Positions 8,148 to 14,746 of a stretch of DNA of 14,810 bases are shown here, piece after piece. The stretch is from Bryobacterales bacterium (GTDB lineage: Bacteria > Acidobacteriota > Terriglobia > Bryobacterales > Bryobacteraceae). How positions within the stretch are numbered: the stretch's first letter is position 1; the number at the start of each line of letters is the position of its first letter. The notes below the pieces were generated by a model. It worked only from the letters and a program-made list of their open reading frames with translations, did not search any database and had not been told where the DNA came from. The translations under genes were made by a program, and so were the position numbers. The DNA lies in the NCBI GenBank assembly GCA_003132865.1, contig PKYZ01000796.1:1-14810 (forward strand), given 5' to 3'.

Positions 8148-8900
8148 GTGAATGTCGAAGAATACGTTGACGTAGCGGTCTCCAGGATTGCGGCGGCCAT
8201 CGGCGAGCCGGCCCGAGCTCGCATGCTTTATTGCCTGCTGGATGGCCACGCACGAACCAGCACCGAACTGGCTATGGTGGCTGACGTGAGTCCGTCAACC
8301 GCGAGCGTACACCTGAATCGACTGAAGACAGAGCGCCTGGTCAAGGTGCTCATTCAGGGGAAGCATCGCTATTACAGCCTGGAAGGGCCCAACGTGGCGA
8401 GTGCGCTTGAAGGGCTGAGCGTTCTGGCGGGCGGCTCGCGCGATAAGTTCGCGCCAAACACGCCAAGCCGGCTGCGTGCCGCGCGAACTTGCTACGATCA
8501 CATGGCGGGCACACTGGGCGTGGCACTCCATGATCGCTTCCAGGCCCTTGGCTGGATGTCAGCCGGTTCGCCGGGCAGCGGCGATGCATACCACCTAACC
8601 CTGAGTGGCGCGAAGGCGTTTGAGGCGCTGGGCATCGACCTGGATGCAACCCGGACGCTGCGCCGCCGGTTTGCATACGCCTGCCTGGATTGGAGTGAGC
8701 GGCGGCCGCACGTCGGCGGGGCGCTGGGGGCAGCCCTTCTGAAAGTCGCGTTGAAAAGGAAATGGGTGGTCCAGGATCTCGACAGCAGGGTCTTAGGCGT
8801 CACCAGTCTTGGGCGACGCGAAATGCTGGTTCGATTCGGCCTGCATGGTTGTGGGGCAGGCCCGTGGCCTGCGGCGGCCTCTCAGGCCGCCAGCCGCTAG
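8148..8900 (+). CDS. ArsR-family winged-helix transcriptional regulator with repeat-derived C-terminus
   Basis: 250 residues from GTG 8148. A winged-helix domain fills about residues 1-85: VAVSRIAAAIGEPARARMLY, LDGHARTSTELAMVADVSPS recognition region, ASVHLNRLKTERLVKVLIQG and the wing KHRYYSLEGPNVASALEGL. The C-terminal 150 residues (CYDHMAGTLGVALHDRF, LTLSGAKAFEALGIDL, RFAYACLDWSERRPHVGGAL, LGVTSLGRREMLVRFGL) match the long ArsR variant with an effector-type extension. No classical metal-binding Cys cluster is seen in the recognition helix. The start could also be ATG 8106 or 8046; I prefer 8148 because homology-like sequence begins there and the dyads then remain intergenic. The last residues, CGAGPWPAAASQAASR, are encoded by the palindromic repeat beginning at 8848 and are probably not native. 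It likely represses the divergent NIPSNAP/PEP mutase operon. Confidence 0.85.
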   Translation: MNVEEYVDVAVSRIAAAIGEPARARMLYCLLDGHARTSTELAMVADVSPSTASVHLNRLKTERLVKVLIQGKHRYYSLEGPNVASALEGLSVLAGGSRDKFAPNTPSRLRAARTCYDHMAGTLGVALHDRFQALGWMSAGSPGSGDAYHLTLSGAKAFEALGIDLDATRTLRRRFAYACLDWSERRPHVGGALGAALLKVALKRKWVVQDLDSRVLGVTSLGRREMLVRFGLHGCGAGPWPAAASQAASR

Positions 8901-8941
8901 CGCGTCGTTTTTTCATACCCAGTTGTGGCCGCAGGCCATGG
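8848..8941. repeat. Compound GC-rich palindromic repeat (REP/MITE-like)
   Basis: A short direct repeat flanks a central palindrome. The left copy is GTTGTGGGGCAGGCCCGTGG (8848-8867) and the right copy GTTGTGGCCGCAGGCCATGG (8922-8941). Within it, GGCGGCCT-CTC-AGGCCGCC (8873-8891) is a perfect 8-bp stem followed at 8908-8913 by six T residues, so it could also act as a terminator for the plus-strand regulator gene. TGGCCTGCGGC (8865-8875) and GCCGCAGGCCA (8928-8938) form a perfect 11-bp outer inverted pair. The repeat supplies the 3' ends of both converging genes, which meet in the shared CTAG at 8897-8900. It resembles the dispersed palindromic units of Solibacter-type genomes; copy number cannot be judged here. 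Confidence 0.65.
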
Positions 8942-9169
8942 CATGTTCACGCCAATATGGCTGAACGCCCTGCCTTGACGCCGGTACTCTTGCCAGAGCG
9001 ACGCATGCGAATCGCGCGAGAATACCTCGGACCCACTAGGGTGAAGTCTGTAGAGCGCCGTGCAAAACGCTGCATAATACGCCCGGCCGATGGAAGAGCG
9101 GAGAGCTGCCTCACTCTGCTTGAGACGCAACTCCCGCGCAAGAATGAGGTATTCGTTCCAGTCGAACAT
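8897..9169 (-). CDS. HEPN-like domain protein, C-terminally truncated by the repeat
   Basis: About 90 residues from ATG 9169 (GTG 9178, overlapping the upstream stop, is possible). The N-terminal part, FDWNEYLILARELRLKQSEA and LRSSIGRAYYAAFCTALYRL, is typical of HEPN helical-bundle proteins, and SHASLWQEYRRQGRAFSHIG continues the fold. Family members usually go on for another 30-40 residues carrying the second conserved helix and the R-x4-6-H ribonuclease motif. Here the sequence instead enters repeat-derived MPWPAATTGYEKTTR and stops at 8897. The catalytic motif is therefore missing and the product is probably non-functional. It lies directly behind the 103-residue gene and was probably co-translated with it. 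Confidence 0.65.
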   Translation of the reverse strand: MFDWNEYLILARELRLKQSEAALRSSIGRAYYAAFCTALYRLHPSGSEVFSRDSHASLWQEYRRQGRAFSHIGVNMPWPAATTGYEKTTR

Positions 9170-9174
9170 TGAAA

Positions 9175-9486
9175 TCACACGAACTCAATATCGAAGTTCA
9201 AGGCTCCGGTTTGGTGCTCCGGCACATCGAGCCACCATTCCTCGTCCAACCTGCGCATGGCTGCCAGCGCTTGCCCAACCGGAAGAGAGGTTGAAATCAG
9301 TGCAAACAGCTCGGCGCTCTGGCGATTTGCCGGCTCCGAGATGACGCTTAGAACTACGGGCGTGCCACTACCAAACTGAGCCTGGATATGACTATGGGCC
9401 TCGACCAAAGCCGGAAGGATTTCACGATGGAGCGCGAGATAAGCCGATACCTCGTTGCGATCGCGGAAACAATAAAGGTCGGACAC
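9175..9486 (-). CDS. Hypothetical protein, partner of the HEPN-like gene
   Basis: 103 residues from GTG 9486; no ATG is available in this frame before the upstream in-frame TAA. Mostly soluble alpha/beta sequence: an N-terminal helix (EVSAYLALHREILPALVEAH), a strand-rich middle (PVVLSVISEP) and the distinctive tail FALISTSLPVGQALAAMRRL followed by DEEWWLDV. I believe a DEEWW-ending protein of this size commonly precedes HEPN-like genes, but I cannot name a family. The stop TGA overlaps the GTG at 9178 of the next gene, giving a two-gene operon that looks like a toxin-antitoxin or nucleotidyl-regulatory pair. That role is inference. Confidence 0.65.
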   Translation of the reverse strand: MSDLYCFRDRNEVSAYLALHREILPALVEAHSHIQAQFGSGTPVVLSVISEPANRQSAELFALISTSLPVGQALAAMRRLDEEWWLDVPEHQTGALNFDIEFV

Positions 9487-9524
9487 GATATCGACGACAG
9501 CTCCGTCATGCTCATGAGCGCCCC

Positions 9525-10148
9525 ATGAAGATTATCATAGCGCCAAGATCCCTCCAAATCGACTGTCGGATCTGCGAAACTGAAAATACGATGACACGCA
9601 AGGCTGCCATCCTCGGCCACGTTCGGGATGTCGAGGGCGGTCTTTGGGATGTGCGCGACATACGCGACACCAAGCACGGCTTCGATTTGCTTTTCGGTTC
9701 GCCGGATCCCCGTCTGGGAAGCTACAGGGGTGGTCTTCCGCGTCTGATCGCAACTCAACCCCTCATAGACTTCTGGGAAGCCAACCGGACAAAGCGCGAC
9801 GGCGTGCTATTCGACTTGCCGGCCGGGCGAACAACACTCAAACGAGTGCGACGGCACTTGGGCTTCCACAATCTCGATGACATTTCCGAGTTTTGGAAGG
9901 AGCGTATCGAAGACCTGGAAGCGCTGACCGCGCGTGAGTTTGCCATTCGGCACGAAGTCGATATTCAGGTGGTGTTCGACACGCGCAGGAAACTACTCGG
10001 CAAGCGCGCTCGCGATCCGGGTTGGTGGCGCAAGCCCAGGCCGCTCAAAATCCTTCGATCCAACATCACGCTGAGGGAGATGGGCGAGAAATTGGACATT
10101 TCCATCACCCAGGCCAAACGCCTCAGGGATCGAGCACGCCGGCAGTAG
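9525..10148 (+). CDS. Hypothetical protein with C-terminal helix-turn-helix-like segment
   Basis: 207 residues; ATG 9591 (giving 185 residues, starting MTRKAAILGHVRDVEGGLWD) is an equally plausible start, and neither has a clear ribosome site. Not recognised. Visible parts: an N-terminal basic/acidic alternating region, a strand-rich middle (GFDLLFGSPDPRLGSYRGGL, FDLPAGRTTLKRVRRHLGF), a helical acidic stretch (DISEFWKERIEDLEALTARE), GWWRKPRPLKIL, and a final NITLREMGEKLDISITQAKR that fits a helix-turn-helix of the type used to bind DNA. The basic end LRDRARRQ agrees. It is divergent from the HEPN pair, 38 bp away, so it could be that pair's regulator, or a remnant of mobile DNA. GGCACG/CGTGCC (10165-10188) after the stop may form a hairpin. 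Confidence 0.6.
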   Translation: MKIIIAPRSLQIDCRICETENTMTRKAAILGHVRDVEGGLWDVRDIRDTKHGFDLLFGSPDPRLGSYRGGLPRLIATQPLIDFWEANRTKRDGVLFDLPAGRTTLKRVRRHLGFHNLDDISEFWKERIEDLEALTAREFAIRHEVDIQVVFDTRRKLLGKRARDPGWWRKPRPLKILRSNITLREMGEKLDISITQAKRLRDRARRQ

Positions 10149-10479
10149 CGGCCTCAATTTCCACGGCACGTTCCGGACATGCCGTGCCTACCCAAAGAAA
10201 CACTGGAACTAGCCGCACAAGTGAACGGCGCACTCGCTAGTTCCGTCTGGATCGTCGGCCACTCGGAAAGAACTCCCGATGGCCGGCAAAACTCTTCCCG
10301 TGGCGTAGCGGAAACGTTCGGTTTCGCGACGAACCGGCAGCCTCTCGATTTGCTGGGGTTTGAGCGTTGCGAAAATGTATTGCGTTACGCTCGGGCAGGG
10401 CGACAGGTTTCCGCAACGGCCCGCTCCCGCCAGCTCTCACCTGAAATCCGCGCCCAGCTTTCGGGGCGTGCGCGACCAG
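10149..10479. other. Stretch without a supportable gene
   Basis: 331 bp. A hairpin GGCACG (10165-10170) with CGTGCC (10183-10188) follows the preceding gene's stop. A minus-strand frame from about 10436 to 10209 stays open for 75 codons and reads protein-like (TLKPQQIERLPVRRETERF, LPAIGSSFRVADDPDG), but it has no ATG, starts right after a stop and matches nothing I know. It may be an old gene fragment. Confidence 0.4.
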
Positions 10480-10815
10480 TTATTGAGTGGAAAACCTCCA
10501 CTGCTGGATATCTTCCTTCCATCGGAGGGAACCGCGTAGCGTCATCACCACGGGCTGATCATTGACCGACGAGGTTGTCTCACGGATCGCGCGTAACGGA
10601 ACCTCGATGTTTTGCATGTCCGATAGCTTATGAAGCGTAACCGTCTCGGCTCGAACTTCGGTCACGCGAAGATCCCGGTACTCCGTGCTGTCCATGGGAC
10701 TAACGTGGATGCCTTGAGAGGCGGATTTGAAATTCTGCAGTTTTGCCGTCAAGCATGGGAGCAGATGATCTCGGAACTCTACCAGGGTAAAAACGCCGGG
10801 GCACGATGGCCACAT
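10480..10815 (-). CDS. Small hypothetical protein
   Basis: 111 residues from ATG 10815. No named family recognised. The sequence is convincing as protein: MWPSCPGVFTLVEFRDHLLP, a middle region VSPMDSTEYRDLRVTEVRAE, the hydrophilic-strand pattern TVTLHKLSDMQNIEVPLRAI, and a C-terminal beta-hairpin-like VVMTLRGSLRWKEDIQQWRF. It seems cytoplasmic, with no signal or membrane segment. The frame stays open upstream of 10815, so the start could be earlier. Candidate element left end 10934 lies only about 120 bp upstream, so insertion may have removed its promoter or N-terminus. Confidence 0.5.
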   Translation of the reverse strand: MWPSCPGVFTLVEFRDHLLPCLTAKLQNFKSASQGIHVSPMDSTEYRDLRVTEVRAETVTLHKLSDMQNIEVPLRAIRETTSSVNDQPVVMTLRGSLRWKEDIQQWRFSTQ

Positions 10816-10933
10816 CTTTCGGGCGACCCGGCCCGGCCACGACGCGCCGCCGCGGCTTGAGACCGTTACGCCGCGCGCGTTCGGCTATCGCCTCGGAGCG
10901 AATGCCTGCACCGTGCCGGCCTTCAGCGTTTTA
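10816..10933 (-). pseudogene. Possible coding remnant abutting the mobile element
   Basis: On the minus strand a frame reads GIRSEAIAERARRNGLKPRR then RVVAGPGRPKDVAIV, a basic sequence with an AT-hook-like GPGRPK core. It runs into the 5' end of the hypothetical gene in another frame. It opens immediately after a TAA (10933-10931) that touches the element's left inverted repeat. This could be the tail of a DNA-binding gene cut by the insertion; evidence is weak. Confidence 0.2.
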
Positions 10934-10952
10934 GAGTCATTTACTGGCCAAT
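10934..10952 (+). repeat. Left imperfect inverted repeat of the candidate element
   Basis: GAGTCATTTACTGGCCAAT, only 6 bp past the stop codon of the last element gene. Its reverse complement matches 14747-14765 at 15 of 19 positions, including ATTGGCC and GTAAA. This could be a recombinase-binding end. Confidence 0.5.
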
Positions 10953-10958
10953 CTATAC

Positions 10959-12116
10959 CTATTTTTCTCCGGCAGGCTCCTGGCTGAGCTTTTCAAAGAG
11001 GCTGCGGATACGGGTGAGGCGCCGGGATAACAGAAGGATCTGTTTATTTGCGCTGGACGGGGCCAAGAGCTGGCGATACAGGTTCATAATTCGGAGAACG
11101 GCATGGAGGGCGGCCTCGACAGCCGTGGCGTCGGCGGCAGAAGTCGGCGCGATGCCGCATTGGAGGGCCGGAACCGGCATATGGTGCCGGGGCTGGAGGC
11201 GCGCCGCGCGATACTCGCGCTGCAAGTCCTGTTGGGTGACCTCGACATACAGCAGGGTCATGTTGGCATTGTGATGGCCCAGCAGTTTCATCAAGGCGGG
11301 TAAGCTGACGCCCGCACGCAGCATAGTAGTGGCGTAGCTATGGCGGAGCTGATGCGGAACTAGGTGCGCCTGGATCCCCACCTGTGCGGCGGCGTCGCAC
11401 AACGTTTGACGCAGCGACGCGAGCAGCACGTCGCGGCCTTTGGGCCGCGCCAAAAGGAACTGCGGATCGGCCGCCGGTGGCAGTGTGCGGAGGAAGGTGA
11501 GACGCTCGATCACCACGCGCACCGGGTCGTCCACCGGAACCCAGCGTTCGCTGCGCGGCTTGCCATGCGGCACATGTAAGCTCCAGCGGTTGTCGCCCAG
11601 ATGGCGCAGACAATCGGGCACCAGGTCCACGCATTCTCCAATCCGCATGCCGGTCAAACGCTGCAGCAGCAGGGCGCTACTGAGAACATCCGTGGCGGCG
11701 GTCCAATGCTGTTGCAGGCGCGCGTCATCCTCGGGAGTCAAAGGCCGCGGCAGGCGATACTGGCGCGGGGGCACATCCGGGCCGCACAATAAGCCAGGCC
11801 GCGGTGGTTGCGGCAAATCCGCCAGCAGATCCAACAGCGTGCGCAACCGCAACACATGCTGACCGCGCGTGCTGCTGTCGAGCGGGCTGCCCGTGGGGGT
11901 ACGCAGTTTCCACAGATACTCCAACCAGCCCAGCGCATGCGGATCGCGGCGTAATTGGGAGGGTCTGTGGACCTCCGGGAAATTCTGGCTCAAGTACCCC
12001 AGAAACAGCCGGACCGTGCGCCGGTACTGTTTCACCGTGGAAGGCTGCAAGGTGGTTTCCAACAATCGGACCCGCGCTTCCAGCGCTTTCTGTAAAGGAT
12101 GCTCGGTCGGCTTCAT
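10959..12116 (-). CDS. Tyrosine recombinase/integrase (second of the tandem pair)
   Basis: 385 residues. The N-terminal half is an SAM-like core-binding domain (TLQPSTVKQYRRTVRLFLGY about 22-41). The catalytic domain follows from about 130: Arg I R158 in LTGMRIGECVDL, Lys K186 in HGKPRSERWVP, H255-x-x-R258 in HQLRHSYAT, H281 in LLGHHNANMT, and nucleophile Y290 in LLYVEVT. All six are present, so strand cleavage and joining should work. A helical C-terminal extension of about 95 residues (NKQILLLSRRLTRIRSLFEK) goes beyond the usual end of XerC/D-size enzymes and may mediate partner contacts. ATG 12116 overlaps the stop of recombinase 1, with no ribosome site of its own, so translation depends on the upstream gene. 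Confidence 0.92.
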   Translation of the reverse strand: MKPTEHPLQKALEARVRLLETTLQPSTVKQYRRTVRLFLGYLSQNFPEVHRPSQLRRDPHALGWLEYLWKLRTPTGSPLDSSTRGQHVLRLRTLLDLLADLPQPPRPGLLCGPDVPPRQYRLPRPLTPEDDARLQQHWTAATDVLSSALLLQRLTGMRIGECVDLVPDCLRHLGDNRWSLHVPHGKPRSERWVPVDDPVRVVIERLTFLRTLPPAADPQFLLARPKGRDVLLASLRQTLCDAAAQVGIQAHLVPHQLRHSYATTMLRAGVSLPALMKLLGHHNANMTLLYVEVTQQDLQREYRAARLQPRHHMPVPALQCGIAPTSAADATAVEAALHAVLRIMNLYRQLLAPSSANKQILLLSRRLTRIRSLFEKLSQEPAGEK

Positions 12117-13165
12117 GGTTGTGCGATGCGCGCCGGAGTCACCCGCTTGGCGACGGCCCGGGCATATTCCTCATAAACGTCCTGCGGGCTGATCTGGATA
12201 TAGAGCAGAGTCGTCTCGATGTTGGCGTGGCCCATCAATCGTTGCAGAGCGGGAAGACTGACGCCAGCGCGAATCATGTCACTACCGAAGGTGTGCCGGA
12301 AACGGTGCGGATTGGCCTTCTGGATGGTGGTCAAGGCGCGGTGGTGGCGGAACAGGCTGCGCAACCCATCTTTGGTCATGGGCTGGCCGCGCGCTTTCCC
12401 TTTGAGACTGACAAACACCTGCGCCGCGTTGGTCAGGGGACGCTCCGTCTTCAGGTAGCCATCCAGCAAGCGGATGGTTTCCGGCGGCAACGGCATCATC
12501 CGCACCTTCCCCCCTTTGCCCCGCACCCGCAACTGCGCTTCGCTCAGCAGCAGATCTTCCAGTTCCAGCGCCAGGACCTCGCACGATCGCAACCCGCTCA
12601 GCAACAACAAACCCACCACGGCAATGTCGCGCGCCGTGCGAAAACTGGACCAGAACCTGGCGACCTGTTCCACCGACAACGGCTCGATGACGCGGGGCGG
12701 CACCTTCAGCCGCAGATCTGCGGCCCCCGCACTCCTGCCTCTGCGATGACGCCCGCCGGGTGGTGTCCACCAGACGCGCTGCAACCGGTAAGGGCCATGC
12801 GGCATCTCCACCTGGAAGTGAAACCGGAACAGGCGCCGCAGCATCGCCGAGCGGCTATTGATGGTTTCCGGAGAGAGCTTGGGCAACTCCTCCCGCTGGG
12901 CCCGCACATACTCGATGAGCGTCGATTCGGTGAATGCCTGCGCGTCCAGGCGCATCACATCCACATCCGGCTGCTTGGCCCACCAGCGGATAAAGTGCAG
13001 GAGCAGATGTCCGTAATAGCGCAGGGAAAACTCGTTCAGCCCGCGCACCCGTTGCATATCCAGAAAGCGGTTGACCCAGGCAATCTCGCCGCCGTCTTGT
13101 TCCACCACGCGGTAGGGCGACGCGCTGGCGCCCACATCCCCACGGCGCTGCAGTAGGAATTTCAT
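12113..13165 (-). CDS. Tyrosine recombinase/integrase (first of the tandem pair)
   Basis: 350 residues from ATG 13165, chosen because it overlaps the primase stop as ATGA; the frame is open further upstream, but only inside the primase. The core-binding domain spans about 28-150 (WVNRFLDMQRVRGLNEFSLR, LSPETINSRSAMLRRLFRF). Catalytic residues are R193 in LSGLRSCEVLAL, K217 in VRGKGGKVRMMPL, H287-x-x-R290 in HRFRHTFGSDM, H313 in LMGHANIETT and Y322 in LLYIQIS. Spacings are close to those of XerD (R-K 24, second R-H 23, H-Y 9). A basic insert GGRHRRGRSAG links the domains. It shares RAGVSLPAL just before the second His with recombinase 2, showing the two are related but diverged. Confidence 0.93.
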   Translation of the reverse strand: MKFLLQRRGDVGASASPYRVVEQDGGEIAWVNRFLDMQRVRGLNEFSLRYYGHLLLHFIRWWAKQPDVDVMRLDAQAFTESTLIEYVRAQREELPKLSPETINSRSAMLRRLFRFHFQVEMPHGPYRLQRVWWTPPGGRHRRGRSAGAADLRLKVPPRVIEPLSVEQVARFWSSFRTARDIAVVGLLLLSGLRSCEVLALELEDLLLSEAQLRVRGKGGKVRMMPLPPETIRLLDGYLKTERPLTNAAQVFVSLKGKARGQPMTKDGLRSLFRHHRALTTIQKANPHRFRHTFGSDMIRAGVSLPALQRLMGHANIETTLLYIQISPQDVYEEYARAVAKRVTPARIAQP

Positions 13166-14148
13166 CGGCCGGCTTGCTCCAGATAGCGGGAGAACTGCGC
13201 TGCGCTGCCGCCCTCGGCAAAGAAGCGGTTGGGATCGTATCCGCCTGGCAACTCGACCGGCAACAGGCGCACCCCGGTTTGTTCCAGCCGTCGACTCCAC
13301 AACCGCGCGGCGCGCGGGCCACTGCCGTTCTCATCGGCGTCCAGGCATAAGTACACGGTCCGCGGCCGCCCATCGCATAACTGGGCCTGCTGCCGCGCAT
13401 TGAAATGGCTGCCCAGCAAGGCGACCGCCTCGGTGAATCCGGCTTGCCACAGCGAAGCCAGGTCGAACAATCCCTCCACCACGATCACCGTCCGGCCACA
13501 TCGGGCGCGGTCCCATCCGTAGAGTCCTCCTTTGGGACGTGCCAGAAAGCGGTGACGTCCGGCAGCGGGGCCGGTATGGCGGCCGTACAGGCTGGCCGTC
13601 TCTGCGATCGGAAACGTAATCGCCTGCCACAACCGGTCGCGGCCTTGCGCATCGATGAGCCCGCTGGAGACCATGGCTGCGCGCGTATAACCCAGATCTT
13701 GTAGATAGGCTCGCAGGCAGCCGCCGGGCGCATAGCCGATGCGCATCCGGTCCACCACCGCCGGGGACTCAATCCCCCGGCTGCGCAAATAGCTCTGGGC
13801 CTCGAGGCTGCGCCGGAGCTGATGCCGGTAGAAGTCGCAAGCATCGCTCCAAAGACGTCCTCCGTTTCCCTCCTCCGGCCCCATGAGTGTGGCCAGCGCT
13901 CTCTGGAAGCTCAGCCCGTGGAGCAGTTCCGCCAGCCGGACCACATCGCCTCCCTGTCCGCATCCATGGCAGTAGAACACGTCCTTGCGACGGTTGACAT
14001 AGAAGGAGGGCCGGCTGTCGCGATGCAACGGGCACAATCCGCACACCTCGTCGGATTCGCTGTACGCGGTTGGTTTCCATCCTTGTTGTTTGAGGTACGT
14101 GAGCAGCGGAATCCTCCGCCGCAGGTGCTGTCGTTGCTCGCAGTTCAT
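13162..14148 (-). CDS. Mini DNA primase: CHC2 zinc finger plus TOPRIM domain
   Basis: 328 residues from ATG 14148, which has GGAGG (rc of 14159-14163) 10 nt upstream and overlaps the preceding stop. CHC2 zinc site: C39-x2-H42-x17-C60-x2-C63 (CGLCPLHRDSRPSFYV ... FYCHGCGQGGDVVRL). The DnaG-like catalytic-core sequence follows (YLRSRGIESPAVVDRMRIGY), then a TOPRIM domain with E225 in VIVVEGLFDLASLWQAG and D270-x-D272 in LCLDADENGSG, the metal ligands for primer synthesis. Cellular DnaG is about 600 residues; this protein lacks the C-terminal helicase-binding domain and any helicase. It fits element-borne primases. Flanked by a zinc-ribbon gene and two recombinases, it may prime second-strand synthesis on a single-stranded transfer intermediate (inference). 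Confidence 0.9.
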   Translation of the reverse strand: MNCEQRQHLRRRIPLLTYLKQQGWKPTAYSESDEVCGLCPLHRDSRPSFYVNRRKDVFYCHGCGQGGDVVRLAELLHGLSFQRALATLMGPEEGNGGRLWSDACDFYRHQLRRSLEAQSYLRSRGIESPAVVDRMRIGYAPGGCLRAYLQDLGYTRAAMVSSGLIDAQGRDRLWQAITFPIAETASLYGRHTGPAAGRHRFLARPKGGLYGWDRARCGRTVIVVEGLFDLASLWQAGFTEAVALLGSHFNARQQAQLCDGRPRTVYLCLDADENGSGPRAARLWSRRLEQTGVRLLPVELPGGYDPNRFFAEGGSAAQFSRYLEQAGR

Positions 14149-14615
14149 GCCGAGTTGGCCTCCGGAATCAGAATACGATGGGCCGCCTTCCAATCCCAGG
14201 CAAACAGGGTGGGTGGCCGCGGCCACCTCCCGGCGAGGCACAGCCACAGACTTTCCAGCCGGCGCTGGAACCAGCGCCGCACCGTGCAGGGATCCGCGTA
14301 ACGCTTCTCGCCGGCGCTGTCGGGGACACATTGCTCCAGGGGCCGTTCTTGCTCAGTGGCCAGATGTTCGGCCTGTTGGCGGGCGGCGAGGCTGTAGTGC
14401 CCGCCGGGAACCAGCCAGCACGGCAGCATGGTCAGAGTCAGGTCGCAGAATTTGCAGATTCCGCGATGAATGCGGATCTGGGTATGCTTCGCATCATGGG
14501 CCTGACGGCTACGCCATCCATGCCCAATGACGGAAGCCTGTTGGCATGCCGGACAAATGCGAACCATCTCGCCAGGCTTGCCTTCGGCGTGATTCCATGC
14601 GATAAATACAATCAC
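14145..14615 (-). CDS. DUF6431-like zinc-ribbon protein
   Basis: 156 residues from GTG 14615 (VIVFIAWN...), matching the usual MIVWP-like beginning of the DUF6431 family as I recall it; ATG 14567 (MVRICPACQ) is the alternative. Paired Cys motifs C21-x2-C24 (CPACQQ) and C54-x2-C57 (CKFCDLTLTMLPCWLVPGGH) form a zinc ribbon like those at the front of transposases. A C-terminal helical part (DPCTVRRWFQRRLESLWLCL) resembles a DNA-binding HTH. No transposase catalytic triad is present. As first gene of the ATGA-linked operon it may recognise element ends or act as a regulator. Assignment rests on memory of the family, so it is moderate. Confidence 0.65.
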   Translation of the reverse strand: MIVFIAWNHAEGKPGEMVRICPACQQASVIGHGWRSRQAHDAKHTQIRIHRGICKFCDLTLTMLPCWLVPGGHYSLAARQQAEHLATEQERPLEQCVPDSAGEKRYADPCTVRRWFQRRLESLWLCLAGRWPRPPTLFAWDWKAAHRILIPEANSA

Positions 14616-14621
14616 TGCGGT

Positions 14622-14677
14622 GGCGAAGGCCCCTTCTGGATCACCGCGCGAACGTTGTCCGGTTGGCCGCCTTCGCC
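14622..14677. promoter_or_regulatory. Inverted repeat in the leader of the element operon
   Basis: GGCGAAGGC (14622-14630) and GCCTTCGCC (14669-14677) are perfect 9-bp complements separated by 38 bp. The downstream arm ends 6 bp before the GTG at 14615. Inside the left arm GAAGG-CC-CCTTC is a smaller hairpin. The structure could sequester the start region or be an operator. No clear -35/-10 pair was found between 14616 and 14746. Confidence 0.35.
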
Positions 14678-14746
14678 CCCTACTGAATCACAGATCCATC
14701 TGGAAGAAAAGCCTCACCTTCTACCGCCCAGAATCCGGAACCTGAT

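Noticed and set aside
9354..9758. 134-codon minus-strand open frame
   Set aside because: Overlaps two better candidates on both strands; no recognisable sequence or start signal.
10209..10436. 75-codon minus-strand frame with protein-like sequence
   Set aside because: No ATG or GTG near its beginning, no ribosome site and no family recognised; kept only as a comment on the gap.
11804..13156. 450-codon plus-strand open frame across both recombinases
   Set aside because: Spans two well-supported minus-strand genes in antisense; Gln/His/Pro-rich without recognisable domains.
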